From: Nocardia rhamnosiphila NBRC 108938
GTDB taxonomy: Bacteria > Actinomycetota > Actinomycetes > Mycobacteriales > Mycobacteriaceae
Reading direction: 5' to 3'
DNA length: 64,000 nt
NCBI RefSeq assembly: GCF_000720425.1
Contig: NZ_JOAJ01000004.1
Location: 186,001-250,000 of the forward strand
Shown piece by piece: positions 39,842 to 49,361 of the stretch (position 1 is the first letter of the stretch; each line of letters begins with the position of its first letter). The notes under the pieces are model-generated. The model worked only from the letters and a program-made list of their open reading frames with translations. It had not been told where the DNA came from and searched no databases. Both the position numbers and the translations under genes were made by a program.

Positions 39842-42451
39842 TCATCTCGCGGACTTCTTCAGCCGCAGCCGGGTCCAGGTGAGCAGCGCGAGCACCACTG
39901 TGATGACCACCACCAGGCCGATATCCAGGAACCATGCGCTACGCGTATGTTCCCAGAAGGCGTCCTGTTGCGATTGGACGAACAGTGAGCGAATATCCAC
40001 CGTCGACGCCGCCGCGGCGTAGCCCCAGCGCGAGGGGAACAGCCACGAGATCTGTTCCAGCACCACCCGGTCGGTCACCGGGATGAGGCCACCGGCCATC
40101 ACCAGCAGGCCCATGATCGCCACCACCAGCAGCGGCATCACCTGTTCGCTCGATTTCGCCAGACTCGACAGCAGCAGCCCGAACACCACACACGCGATCG
40201 CCGTGAGGGCGATATCTATATAGAGTTCGGCGCCACCGATGGCCAGCGCCGAACCCTCCTCCGGCCGCTTCTTGCCCAGCAGCACGAAACCGATCATCAC
40301 ACCCGACTGCAGCAGCGCGGCCACACTGAAGACCACGATCTTCGCGGTCAGGTAGGCCCCCGACCGCAATCCGACCGCGCGTTCGCGCAGGAAGATGGTC
40401 CGCTCCCCGACCAGATCGCGCACGGTGAGCGTGGATCCCATGAAGCAGGCGCCCAGAATCAGCACCACCAGCAGCTGCTGCGGTTCGGAACTGCCGGCGC
40501 GGACGAAGTTCCCGTCGTCGGTCTGAGTGAGCGGCGGCGGCGAGAACCCGTACTGTCCCGGCACCACCAGCGACAACCCACCGAGCACGAACGGCAACAG
40601 CACCAGGAAGGCGAGGTAGCCGCGGTCGGCCAGGATCAGCCGCAGCTGCCGGCGCGCCAGCGTGGAGAACTGTTTCCAGGCACCGGACTGCGGGGGCGAA
40701 CCGCCACCGCCCTGCCGTGCCGCGGGCGGCGGCGGAGGCGGTAGCGCCGCCTGGCGGGATCGGTAGTGCGCGAACGCGGCATCCGGATTGGCCGCCACAT
40801 CGGCGAAGATCTTGGCCCAATCGCTCGTTCCGAGCGCGGATTCGACACCGGCCGGGTTTCCGGCGTAGGCGGTTTTACCGCCGGGCGCCAGCAGCACCAC
40901 CTGATCGCACATGTCCAGGCAGGCCACGGAGTGGGTGACCACGATCACCACGCGGCCGGCATCGGCCAGTTCGCGCAGCATCATCATGACCTGGCGGTCC
41001 AATGCCGGATCCAGGCCGGAGGTCGGTTCGTCCAGGATCAGCAGGGAGGGCCCGGTGAGCAGCTCCAATGCCACCGAGGCCCGTTTGCGCTGACCACCGG
41101 AGAGCCGGTCGACCCGGGTATCGGCGTGTTCGGTGAGCGAGAGTTCGCGCAGCACACCGTCGATCACTTCCCGGCGATCGGCTTTGGAGGAGTCGGGCGG
41201 CAGTCGCAGTTCCGCGGCGAAACCCAGGGCCTGCCGGACGGTGAGCTGCCGGTGCAGCACATCGTCCTGGGGCACCATGCCGATACGGGAGCGCAGCGCC
41301 TCGTATTCCGCGTGCAGATCACGGCCCTCGAAGGTCACGGCACCGCCGGAGGGTTGAGTGCTACCCGCGATCAACCGCGACAGCGTCGACTTACCCGCCC
41401 CGGAGGGACCGATCAGCGCGGTCAGCGTGCCGCGCGCGGCCTGCATGTTCACATCGACGAGCAGTTGTTTGTTGCCCTCGACGGTGAACCCGACCCCGTG
41501 CACGGCCAGGCCCTGTTCGGCGACGGGACGCTGCCGGTGCACCAGCGTGCCCTGCTGGACCTCGAAGTCGATGTTGCCGATGGTGATGATGTCGCGTTCG
41601 CGCAGCACCGTGTGCTGATGCCGGACACCGTTGACGAATGTTCCGTTGGCCGAACCGAGGTCCTCGATGGCGAGACCGTCGGGCCCGGCGATCAGGCGCG
41701 CGTGTTTACGGGAGGCCAGTGGATCGTTGACGACGATCTGGTTGTCCGAGGTCCGCCCGATCGCCAGACCCCCCGGCGGGATCCGGTCGGCGCGGGCGAT
41801 GGGCCCCTCGGTATTGCGGTGGCGGACCGGTGGAACGGCTGCCACGCTCGCCTTGGCGGTCATATTCACATTGGCGGGCTGCGGCGGGACGACAGGCGGC
41901 TGGGCCGCGGTGGCGATCTGCGGCGGCCGGGGTGGCCGGCCACCGTGCGGCGGCCACTGCTGCGGCGCCGGACGCTGCGCGGGCAACGGCTGGCTGGGGG
42001 TCGGACCGCGCTGGCCGTGTGGTCCGACCTGCGGCTGTGGACCGGACTGCGGCCGCGGCGGCGGTGGCGCCGGACGCTGCGGCGGGGCGGGACGCGCCTG
42101 CGACGACGGCCGTGCCGGCTGCTGTTGCTGCTGCGGGACTCCGGAGGGAACGAGCCAGAGGAGTGGGCCGCTGATGGCGTCACCGAGCCGGACCTGGGTG
42201 GGCCGGTCGATCGGGACGGGTCCGCCGACCCGGCGAGCATCGACGAACACCCCGTTGGTACTTCCGTTGTCGGTGAGTACCCAGGCTCCCGACTGCCAGG
42301 CCAGTATCGCGTGGACCCGTGATACCAGCGGACTGTCGACGAACAGCGTCACCTCGGGCGCACGGCCCAGAGTGATCTGCTGATTCGAATCGAAGACTCG
42401 TTCAGTTCCATCATGGCGCACCGTGATGGTGCGCACCCCCGGTGCAGACAT
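39842..42451 (-). CDS. FHA-domain ABC transporter (Rv1747-like)
   Basis: An 869-residue half-transporter. FHA1 spans about 25-95 (GRAPEVTLFVDSPLVSRVHA, NGSTNG). A Gln/Pro-rich linker covers 105-200. FHA2 spans 228-295 (GRTSDNQIVVNDPLASRKHA, GSANGTFVNG). The ATPase has Walker A GPSGAGKST (348-356), signature LSGGQRKR and Walker B LLILDEPTSG. An ABC-2 type permease with about six helices ends it. In M. tuberculosis Rv1747 is phosphorylated by PknF through its FHA domains and exports cell-wall lipooligosaccharide precursors. This protein probably takes the same kind of kinase input. Confidence 0.93.
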   Translation of the reverse strand: MSAPGVRTITVRHDGTERVFDSNQQITLGRAPEVTLFVDSPLVSRVHAILAWQSGAWVLTDNGSTNGVFVDARRVGGPVPIDRPTQVRLGDAISGPLLWLVPSGVPQQQQQPARPSSQARPAPPQRPAPPPPRPQSGPQPQVGPHGQRGPTPSQPLPAQRPAPQQWPPHGGRPPRPPQIATAAQPPVVPPQPANVNMTAKASVAAVPPVRHRNTEGPIARADRIPPGGLAIGRTSDNQIVVNDPLASRKHARLIAGPDGLAIEDLGSANGTFVNGVRHQHTVLRERDIITIGNIDFEVQQGTLVHRQRPVAEQGLAVHGVGFTVEGNKQLLVDVNMQAARGTLTALIGPSGAGKSTLSRLIAGSTQPSGGAVTFEGRDLHAEYEALRSRIGMVPQDDVLHRQLTVRQALGFAAELRLPPDSSKADRREVIDGVLRELSLTEHADTRVDRLSGGQRKRASVALELLTGPSLLILDEPTSGLDPALDRQVMMMLRELADAGRVVIVVTHSVACLDMCDQVVLLAPGGKTAYAGNPAGVESALGTSDWAKIFADVAANPDAAFAHYRSRQAALPPPPPPAARQGGGGSPPQSGAWKQFSTLARRQLRLILADRGYLAFLVLLPFVLGGLSLVVPGQYGFSPPPLTQTDDGNFVRAGSSEPQQLLVVLILGACFMGSTLTVRDLVGERTIFLRERAVGLRSGAYLTAKIVVFSVAALLQSGVMIGFVLLGKKRPEEGSALAIGGAELYIDIALTAIACVVFGLLLSSLAKSSEQVMPLLVVAIMGLLVMAGGLIPVTDRVVLEQISWLFPSRWGYAAAASTVDIRSLFVQSQQDAFWEHTRSAWFLDIGLVVVITVVLALLTWTRLRLKKSAR

Positions 42452-42564
42452 GCAGCGGATACTATTCCATTACCCGGGCATCGGAGGTGCCCCCGAGCGG
42501 GGGCGAACTCCCCGCTCCGGAGGCAACGAGCAGCACCCGCACCGGCCGAAATGGGGGAGGATCC

Positions 42565-43998
42565 ATGCCGAAACTCACGACCGCCGCTGTCGTCGTCTCG
42601 GCACTGTGCGCACTGTTGCTGGTCACCGGGTGTACCCGTTTCGTGGACGGCCGGGCGGTATCGATCTACGACAATCCCTTCCAGGTCGCCGGCCTGCCGA
42701 CCACCAGCGGTCCCAGCGGTCCCCGGGAGAACCCGCCGGCCTCGGACCTCGTCGCCGAGCACGGCGACGGCGGCGAGATCGATACCCTCGCGCTGAACGC
42801 GGTCACCGATGTACAGGCGTACTGGGAGCAGCACTACGACGCCGAGTTCGAGGGTGAGTTCGAACCGGTGGACAAATTGATCTCCTGGAGTGCCCGGGAG
42901 TCGCGGCGCGAATCGGTGGAGTTCTGTACCGAATCGACCTATCGGATGGTGAATGCCGCCTACTGCCGGCTGGACAACTCCATCGGCTGGGACCGGGCGC
43001 TGCTGCTGCCCACCATGACCGAGACATTCGGGAAGATGTCGGTGGTGATGGTGATCGCCCACGAATACGGGCACGCCATCCAGAACAACGCGAACATCGT
43101 CGACCGCGACGATCCGGTGATCGTCAAAGAACAGCAGGCCGACTGTTTCGCCGGGGCGTACATGCGCTGGGTGGCCGAGGGGGAATCGGACTACTTCACC
43201 ATCAACACCTCCGACGGACTGAACTCGGTCCTCGCCGCCACGGTGGCGATCCGCGATTCGGACCCCGACGATCCCGAGAGCGTGCACGGTTCGGCCTTCG
43301 AACGGGTTTCGGCGGTGCAGATCGGTTTCACCGACGGCGCCAAGGGGTGCAAGGGGATCGATATGGACGAGATCGACCAGCGCCGGGGTGATCTGCCCCA
43401 GAGTTTCGAGGGCACATCCGGGGAGTTCGAGATCACCGAGCGGAGCCTGGTGGAACTGAGCAAGGCCCTGTCGGTGATCCTGCCGACCCCGCACGAGCCG
43501 ACCTACCGCTACGACGGGGCCGAGATCGAATGCAGCGACGGCGTTTCCACCGAGCCTGTCACCTATTGCCCGGCCAGTAATACGATCGCCACCAATATCG
43601 GCGGACTCGCCGAGCGCGGGGCCGCCACCGATGACTCGGAGGTCCCGCTGCCGGTGAAGGTCACCGGCGACTACAACGGCTACGTGGTGTTCATCTCCCG
43701 CTACACCTTGTCGGTGCAGCAGAGCCGGGACCAGGACCTGGTGGGGGCGAAAACGGGATTGCGGGCGGCCTGCCTGTCCGGGGTTGCCACCGGGAAGCTG
43801 GCGGAATCCGGTCGGGCCGAAGGCGATATCACGCTGGCCGCCGGTGATCTGGACGAGGCGGTCTCGGGCCTGCTGACCGACGGTCTGGCCGCCAGCGATG
43901 TCGAGGGTAAAACGGTGCCGAGCGGGTTTTCCCGCGTGGATGCCTTCCGTGCCGGAGTGCTCGGCGGTGAGGACACCTGCAGCGCCAGGTACGAATAA
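42565..43998 (+). CDS. Secreted zinc metallopeptidase lipoprotein
   Basis: A 477-residue lipoprotein. The signal peptide ends in LLVTGC with C23 as anchor. The catalytic motif is VIAHEYGHAIQ (HEYGH, 166-170), with EQQADCFAG (E189) giving the third zinc ligand, as in the YpfJ/neutral zinc metallopeptidase family. Six or more Cys suggest disulphides outside the cell. Mycobacterial LpqM-type lipoprotein peptidases are similar in architecture, but I cannot confirm orthology. GGGGGAGG precedes ATG 42565, ruling out the longer frame from 42442. Divergent from the FHA-ABC gene. Confidence 0.88.
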   Translation: MPKLTTAAVVVSALCALLLVTGCTRFVDGRAVSIYDNPFQVAGLPTTSGPSGPRENPPASDLVAEHGDGGEIDTLALNAVTDVQAYWEQHYDAEFEGEFEPVDKLISWSARESRRESVEFCTESTYRMVNAAYCRLDNSIGWDRALLLPTMTETFGKMSVVMVIAHEYGHAIQNNANIVDRDDPVIVKEQQADCFAGAYMRWVAEGESDYFTINTSDGLNSVLAATVAIRDSDPDDPESVHGSAFERVSAVQIGFTDGAKGCKGIDMDEIDQRRGDLPQSFEGTSGEFEITERSLVELSKALSVILPTPHEPTYRYDGAEIECSDGVSTEPVTYCPASNTIATNIGGLAERGAATDDSEVPLPVKVTGDYNGYVVFISRYTLSVQQSRDQDLVGAKTGLRAACLSGVATGKLAESGRAEGDITLAAGDLDEAVSGLLTDGLAASDVEGKTVPSGFSRVDAFRAGVLGGEDTCSARYE

Positions 43999-44017
43999 CG
44001 CGGCGACGAACCCCGCG

Positions 44018-45565
44018 TCACAGACCGAAGGGGGGCGGCGCGGCGGATTCGTACCGCAGCATCCGGTGGCCGATCAGAATTTCGGTGCCCGGCACCAGCA
44101 CCACGGGCTGATGCGGCGGAATACGAACCCAGTCCCGGAAGCCCGTGGCCCGGGTGCGGGTACCGTTGGTGGATCCCCGGTCGACCAGCGTCACATCCCA
44201 GTTCACCAGCCGGAGCTCCGCGTGCGCGCGGGACATCCCGCCGGAATTGTCGACCACCTGTAGCGGGGTGAGCCCGCGGCGCGCGGGTTCGGAATGTTCC
44301 GGATCGCGGCCCAGCACGGAGTCGCTTTCCAGTAGATAGGTCGCACCGTCGTCGAGGACCAGGATGCCCAGCGGCGGACGCACCACTTCGATCAGCGGCT
44401 GGGTCTGGTCCACGGGCATACCGCAGACGCTGCAGAAGGCCGCCCGGGGATCGGTGGGATGAGCGCGCGCGCATTTGAACCCCATCACCTTCACGGTGAG
44501 CGCGGTGCCCTTCGCGGTGGCCTCGGTCCGGCGCCGCAGTTCCGGGTCCAGCGGGGGTGTCCCGCGTTCGGGCGGACCGGGCAGCGCGTCGGGTGACGCG
44601 TAGGGCTGGTGCTGACGCGGGGTGGGATGTGCGGGTGTCCGGCGCAGCCCATCCGGCTCCGGCTTCCGGGAGTCCGCCGTCTCGTCGGGCCCGGGGCCGG
44701 CCGCCGGACCGCCGCGCGGCGGCTGCCGCCCGCTGATCTCGGTCTGTGCCCGATGCGGATCGGTGGCGGGGACCGCGGTCCGCGGTCCGCCGGTGGGTTC
44801 CGGATCCCCCGGGGCACCGCGGAACCCACTCCCCCGTTCGGATAGTTCGACCGTGTCCAGCAGTGGCGTCGATACGGCGGTGGCCACGGCATCGGGGTCC
44901 AGCGGTGTCGCGGGCCGCACCGTGCCGCCGGTCACCGCGGTTTCCGCGGTCGGCTCCGGTGTCGTCCGGCTCCCGGTCGCCGTCACCCGGGAGCCGGGCG
45001 TCCCGCCGGCGTCGGTGGGGGGCGTCCAGGCGATCACCCCGCCGGCCTCGGCAATGCCCTCCACCAGCCGACCGATACCCCGGGTGGCCGGCAGTACGGG
45101 CCGGAAATCCTCCTCCGGGTCGCCGGCGGTGTCGTCGACGAACAGCGCGACCGCGCGGTCCGGTATCGCTGCCGCCCGGTCGACGGTGAAGACCGCGTCG
45201 CGGCCGTGGAAGTACTCGCTGTCCGCACCGTCGAGGATTGCGGTGACGGCACCGTGCAGGAATATCGCCACCCGGCCCGGGCCCGCGGCGGAGAGGATGC
45301 CGAAATCGACGGCGGTTCCCGGGCTGGTCCGGTCCGCCCGGGCCATGAGCCATCTGGTCGCCTCCCGGGCGATCAGCGCGCCCGGGCCCTCGGGCCGGCG
45401 TACGGCGGCCTCGTGCACCAGTTCGGCCAGTTCGACAAGGGCCCGCACCGCCGGGGCGTGCTCGGTGGGCCGGCCCGCACCGCGATGGGCCACCAGCACC
45501 ACCGCCCCCGCGACCCGGGCCGCCGCATGCGCTCCGGCGACGACTTCGACCTGCTGATCCCGCAC
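44018..45565 (-). CDS. FHA-domain protein with zinc-ribbon-like motif
   Basis: A 515-residue protein from GTG 45565, with GGAGG 9 bases upstream. Residues 1-170 form an alpha/beta domain (VVLVAHRGAGRPTE, RVAIFLHGAVTAIL) of unclear family. Residues about 170-340 are a Pro/Thr-rich linker. Then a Cys/His cluster (FKCARAHPTDPRAAFCSVCG, likely zinc ribbon) and a C-terminal FHA domain with LGRDPEHSEPARRG, MSRAHAEL and RGSTNGT. It should bind phosphothreonine peptides from Ser/Thr kinases. A much longer overlapping frame to 47005 is not used, as it runs under the lipoprotein gene. Confidence 0.82.
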   Translation of the reverse strand: MRDQQVEVVAGAHAAARVAGAVVLVAHRGAGRPTEHAPAVRALVELAELVHEAAVRRPEGPGALIAREATRWLMARADRTSPGTAVDFGILSAAGPGRVAIFLHGAVTAILDGADSEYFHGRDAVFTVDRAAAIPDRAVALFVDDTAGDPEEDFRPVLPATRGIGRLVEGIAEAGGVIAWTPPTDAGGTPGSRVTATGSRTTPEPTAETAVTGGTVRPATPLDPDAVATAVSTPLLDTVELSERGSGFRGAPGDPEPTGGPRTAVPATDPHRAQTEISGRQPPRGGPAAGPGPDETADSRKPEPDGLRRTPAHPTPRQHQPYASPDALPGPPERGTPPLDPELRRRTEATAKGTALTVKVMGFKCARAHPTDPRAAFCSVCGMPVDQTQPLIEVVRPPLGILVLDDGATYLLESDSVLGRDPEHSEPARRGLTPLQVVDNSGGMSRAHAELRLVNWDVTLVDRGSTNGTRTRATGFRDWVRIPPHQPVVLVPGTEILIGHRMLRYESAAPPPFGL

Positions 45566-45709
45566 GAGGATCAGCCTCCGTCGGAGTCGTGCTGCGGTTG
45601 GCCTGCCACCGGTCCAGGGTATGGCACGGCGTGCGACGCCCCTCCCCGAGATCGTTGTACGTCGGGTAACTTCGACACCGCAGTTTCGATCGGAACGAGG
45701 GGCCAGCCC

Positions 45710-46918
45710 ATGGTTCGGATATCGCGTGCCAGCACCGTCACCGCGGTCGTCGCTCTGGTAGCGGCCGCACTGTCCGGATGCGGTGCCCTGGTGGGGACGC
45801 CGGTCCCGGGCGAGATCGACGTGCGCACCCTGGCGGTCGGCGACTTCCCGGTCGACAAGTTCAGCTACCCCGCCGCCACGGGCGACCACGGGCCCATGCT
45901 GGAGGGTATCCGCATGTCGGAGGCGGTCGTCACCAGCAGTCAGGTCGATCCCTCCCTGAAATACGGCCGCGGTTCGAAGGTGCTGCCCGATACCGATGCC
46001 GCGACCGATTTCCTGGCCAATGTGTCCGCACCGGTGCTGAAGAATCGCCGGATGGTGGTCGGGTACGCGGCCAGCGGGGCCGATCGCGACGATCCGGAGG
46101 GCCAGACCCGCCCGGAGGCCGACGCCACCGCGATCACAGTGGTGGCTCTGCGCTTTCCCGATACCTCGGCGGCGGCCAAGGCGGCCAAGGAGTTGGAGGA
46201 CGCCGATATCGGGGTCTCGCCGGACAACCGGCGGCTGAAGTCGGAGAAGCACCCCGACGCGCTGGTGCACTGGCGGCCCGGTATCGCCAATGTCGGCGCT
46301 TTCCTGGCCCACGACGAGTTCGTGATCTCGTTGTTCGTGCAGCGACCGAAGGCCGATAGCAAGGATCTGGTGTCCTGGGTGGACAAAACCCTCACCGCGC
46401 AGCTGGCCCAGCTCGGCCGGTTCAGTCCCACTCCCCTCGCCGATATCGCCGATCTCCGGGTGGACCCGGAGGACCTGCTCGCGCGGGTGGTGGTCGCCGA
46501 CCGCTCGGGTCAGGTACCCGATCCCGACAAGTTCGCCGTCTACGGCCGCAACTATCTGATCAACTCGGCCGACGATCAGCCCGCCCGCGCCCGGCTGCTC
46601 GACGAGTCCGGATTCGAGGCCACCGCCTATGCCGACGGCAGTTCGGTGGCCCGGGTCCGCGATCCGGCGGGTGCGCCGATCCTGGTGGACGGTTTCGTCG
46701 AATCGACGGGTGCGGCCTACGACGCCCATCCCGCCCCGGCCGATATTCCGGGCGCGAAATGCCTGCAGCTCAACAGTTCCGGCGATCCGCAGCATCAGTA
46801 CCGGTTCCGCTGCTTCGTGCAGTACAAGCGGTATGTGGGCGTGGTGTCCAGCGACAGCGAGAGCGAGATCGAGCAGAAGACCGCGGCCCAGTACGCCCTG
46901 CTCGCGAACAGTCTCTGA
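45710..46918 (+). CDS. Exported lipoprotein, DUF7373-like
   Basis: A 402-residue lipoprotein: signal peptide with VALVAAALSGCG (C24 anchor), then two similar halves (about 30-215 and 235-395). The first contains VTSSQVDPSLKYGRGSKVLP and the second LQLNSSGDPQHQYRFRCFVQYKRYVGVVSS with a Cys pair. Paralogous lipoproteins of this type are abundant in Nocardia; function unknown. It diverges from the FHA protein gene and is followed by a hairpin, so it is separate from the operon at 47219. Confidence 0.8.
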   Translation: MVRISRASTVTAVVALVAAALSGCGALVGTPVPGEIDVRTLAVGDFPVDKFSYPAATGDHGPMLEGIRMSEAVVTSSQVDPSLKYGRGSKVLPDTDAATDFLANVSAPVLKNRRMVVGYAASGADRDDPEGQTRPEADATAITVVALRFPDTSAAAKAAKELEDADIGVSPDNRRLKSEKHPDALVHWRPGIANVGAFLAHDEFVISLFVQRPKADSKDLVSWVDKTLTAQLAQLGRFSPTPLADIADLRVDPEDLLARVVVADRSGQVPDPDKFAVYGRNYLINSADDQPARARLLDESGFEATAYADGSSVARVRDPAGAPILVDGFVESTGAAYDAHPAPADIPGAKCLQLNSSGDPQHQYRFRCFVQYKRYVGVVSSDSESEIEQKTAAQYALLANSL

Positions 46919-46924
46919 CCCCGG

Positions 46925-46948
46925 TCGGCCGGTCGGCGGACCGGCCGA
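46925..46948 (+). terminator. Hairpin terminator of lipoprotein gene
   Basis: 10-bp perfect stem (46925-46934 and 46939-46948) with a 4-base loop, 6 bases after the stop. Confidence 0.75.
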
Positions 46949-47002
46949 ATTCGTTGCGGCACGGACACTCTCGTTCCCCGGCGCGGCGCGCCGATTTTGC
47001 CG

Positions 47003-47021
47003 CAAGGGCAGCCTAGCCTTA
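47003..47021. promoter_or_regulatory. IdeR/DtxR iron-box-like site, distal
   Basis: On the reverse strand TAAGGCTAGGCTGCCCTTG matches the IdeR consensus TTAGGTTAGGCTAACCTAA at 13 of 19 positions, including TAGGCT and CCT. It lies about 200 bases before the dioxygenase gene. Confidence 0.6.
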
Positions 47022-47116
47022 CCGTGTTCTGCGTCTCATCGTGACGCGAGCGATCGGCGCCCGCGCACCCGTCCACCTGCACTTCGAGCGCGCAATACGC
47101 AAAAGCTATCACACGC

Positions 47117-47135
47117 CTTAGTTAGGCTACCCTTG
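47117..47135 (+). promoter_or_regulatory. IdeR/DtxR iron-box-like site, proximal
   Basis: CTTAGTTAGGCTACCCTTG matches TTAGGTTAGGCTAACCTAA at 13 of 19 positions, with an unbroken GTTAGGCTA core. It lies about 85 bases before GTG 47219, where a promoter is expected, so Fe-IdeR binding would repress the operon. Confidence 0.7.
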
Positions 47136-47218
47136 CCACGGGTGCGCGAACGCACTAACTTCGCATCGACTCTCCACCACCGGTACTCCGAACAACGCTT
47201 CCGAGAAGGGAAATTTTG

Positions 47219-48379
47219 GTGAAAAGCGTTCTCTCCGAACGTAAGACGCTTCACCCTCCTAGCAGCGAAGATATCGAGCACCGTGAGTTACCCGAGACCG
47301 CCGGACAGGCGGTGCGTGAACTGGCCGCTGAGATCGCGTTCACACTGGATCCCGCGCCGGGAGCTGCCGCGCGCACCCTCGCCGACCCCGACCTGATTCA
47401 TCTGATCACCGCACGCGCCGGCGAACTCCCCACGGCAGTCCGCACCGCGATGCGCCCGCCCGCCACCACGGCCGGCGCGTGTGTGCTGCGCCGGTTGCCC
47501 CTGCGCGACGACGAAATCGGCCCCACCCCACCGGATTGGCAGAGCGCGACCGCGTGGACCACCGAGCCCGAGCGCGCCGGCTGCTCATTCGAGCTGGATA
47601 TCGCCATGCTGTTACTGGCCGCGGCGGCCGGGGAACCGTTCGGCTGGGCCGGGCAGCAGGACGGCCGGCTGGTCAACAACATCGTGCCGGCGGCCGGGCA
47701 CGAGTTCGAGCAGTCCGGGGCCAGCAGCACCATCCTGCTCAGCCCGCACACCGAGGACGCCTTCCACCCGCTGCGCGCGAATCTGCTGCTGCTGGGTTGC
47801 GTGCGCAATCCGGACCGCGTCGGCACCACCGTCTCGTCGGTGCGCCGGGTCGACCTCACGGCCGCGGAACAGGACGCGCTGCGCACCCCCACTCTGCCGA
47901 TCCTGCCGGACGTCTCCTACGGCTCCGGTTTCGACCGCGAAACCGCCGTACCGGTGCCCACCCTCTGGTGCGAACCCGGAGACGAAGGCAGGGCCGAGGC
48001 CCTCACCATGCGATTCGACCCCGCCTACACCCCGCTCGACGACGCCGGCCCGCACTACCGTGCGGCTTACCAGCGGCTGGAAAACGAACTCGAACGAGTA
48101 TGTGTACTGGCCTGTCTCGAACCCGGCGAACTGCTCCTGGTCGACAACGATGTCGCAGTTCACGGCCGGGTTCCGTTCACCGCGCGCTACGACGGCACCG
48201 ACCGCTGGCTCAAACGAGTGAACATCCGGCTACCCGAACGACCCCGCCGCGCAGCCGAATCCGAGGAGAATGGATACGGTCAGCGAATCATCGCGCCCTT
48301 CGCGCCGCTACCGGCGCCACGGGTGCGGGCAGAGCGGAACGGTGCAGTAGATGATCGAGGATCCGTTGAGCACACGTGA
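47219..48379 (+). CDS. VioC/clavaminate-synthase-type Fe(II)/2-oxoglutarate dioxygenase
   Basis: A 386-residue non-haem iron oxygenase. The iron triad is H177-T-E179 and H315, and R329 lies 14 residues after the last His, the spacing of the 2-oxoglutarate-binding Arg in VioC. HxE instead of HxD is typical of the VioC/AsnO/clavaminate synthase group, which hydroxylate the beta carbon of free amino acids. The substrate here is unknown. First gene of the iron-box operon. GTG 47219 has AAGGG upstream; TTG 47216 also fits. It overlaps the next gene by up to 29 bases. Confidence 0.85.
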   Translation: MKSVLSERKTLHPPSSEDIEHRELPETAGQAVRELAAEIAFTLDPAPGAAARTLADPDLIHLITARAGELPTAVRTAMRPPATTAGACVLRRLPLRDDEIGPTPPDWQSATAWTTEPERAGCSFELDIAMLLLAAAAGEPFGWAGQQDGRLVNNIVPAAGHEFEQSGASSTILLSPHTEDAFHPLRANLLLLGCVRNPDRVGTTVSSVRRVDLTAAEQDALRTPTLPILPDVSYGSGFDRETAVPVPTLWCEPGDEGRAEALTMRFDPAYTPLDDAGPHYRAAYQRLENELERVCVLACLEPGELLLVDNDVAVHGRVPFTARYDGTDRWLKRVNIRLPERPRRAAESEENGYGQRIIAPFAPLPAPRVRAERNGAVDDRGSVEHT

Positions 48380-49361
48380 CCGGCCGACCCCCCTGCGTGT
48401 CCTGAGCCGCGGCGATCTCGCCGATGTGCCGGTGGCCCCGGCCGAGGTGGTCCGCGCGGTGGAAGAGGCGTATATCGCACTGGCCGCGGGGGATTCCGAT
48501 AATCCACGCAAGCTCAGCGTGGCCAATCCGGACGGCTGGTCGGTCGCCTACGCGATGCTGGGCCGTGACGGCCGGCGCCGGGTGGTCGCCATGAAGACGT
48601 CCTACAAGTTCGACCCCGGGCACGATCGCACCACCAAGCGCTACTACACCACCATCACGCTGTACGACGACACCACCGGCGCGCCCATCGCCATGATGGA
48701 CTGTGCGCGGGTGGGCGCGCTGCGGACCCCGGCGGTATCGGCGCTGCTGGTGCGGGAGACGGTGCACCGTGACGCCGATACCGTGCTGCTCGTCGGCACC
48801 GGCACCCAGGGTCGCAACGCGCTACCGCATCTGCTGGCCGCCAACCCGCAGTTGCGCAAACTGATGCTGTACGGCACCCATCCCGAGGGGATCGAGGCGG
48901 TGCACCGGCAGCTCGCCGAGTACGCCCCGCACGCACTGCTGGAGAATGTCGACGACCCCTACGCCGCGGCGCGGACCGCGGATGTGGTGCTGGCGACCGC
49001 CGGACCGGGGACCGAGGTGGCCATCGAATCCGAGCACCTCAAACCGGGTTCGGTGGTGGTGCTGGTGGGTTACGGACTGGCTCCCTCCACGCTGCATGCC
49101 GCCGACCGGGTGATCGCCACCAGCGCCGAGCAGATGGCGGTGACCGGCACCGATATGGCCGACGACCACGGCGAACTGCGCCGGGTGGACGCGGAGCTGC
49201 CGCAGATACTGAGCCGGCGCGCCGTCGCCCGGCAGCGGGCGGACCAGAAGATCTTCGTCTACAACAGCGGTCTGGTGCTCACCGATATCGCGGTGGCCCA
49301 TGCCCTGGCCGAACAGGCCATCGCCGAGGGTCGTGGCACGGAGGTCTCGCTATGGGATTGA
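48351..49361 (+). CDS. SbnB-like ornithine cyclodeaminase-family dehydrogenase
   Basis: A 336-residue member of the ornithine cyclodeaminase/mu-crystallin family, closest in context to SbnB. SbnB oxidises N-(1-amino-1-carboxy-2-ethyl)-glutamate to L-2,3-diaminopropionate and 2-oxoglutarate. The substrate-side RTPAVSALLVR and the NAD loop VLLVGTGTQGRN (145-155) are clear. An SbnA-like gene in the same operon supports the assignment. ATG 48351 lies inside the end of the dioxygenase gene; TTG 48366 with GAGG upstream is an alternative. It overlaps the next gene by 10 bases. Confidence 0.85.
   Translation: MIEDPLSTRDRPTPLRVLSRGDLADVPVAPAEVVRAVEEAYIALAAGDSDNPRKLSVANPDGWSVAYAMLGRDGRRRVVAMKTSYKFDPGHDRTTKRYYTTITLYDDTTGAPIAMMDCARVGALRTPAVSALLVRETVHRDADTVLLVGTGTQGRNALPHLLAANPQLRKLMLYGTHPEGIEAVHRQLAEYAPHALLENVDDPYAAARTADVVLATAGPGTEVAIESEHLKPGSVVVLVGYGLAPSTLHAADRVIATSAEQMAVTGTDMADDHGELRRVDAELPQILSRRAVARQRADQKIFVYNSGLVLTDIAVAHALAEQAIAEGRGTEVSLWD

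Noticed and set aside
45566..47005. Upstream extension of the FHA protein frame to 47005 (995 codons in all)
   Set aside because: The extension is antisense to the lipoprotein gene at 45710-46918, which has a clear lipobox. GTG 45565 with GGAGG is a better start.
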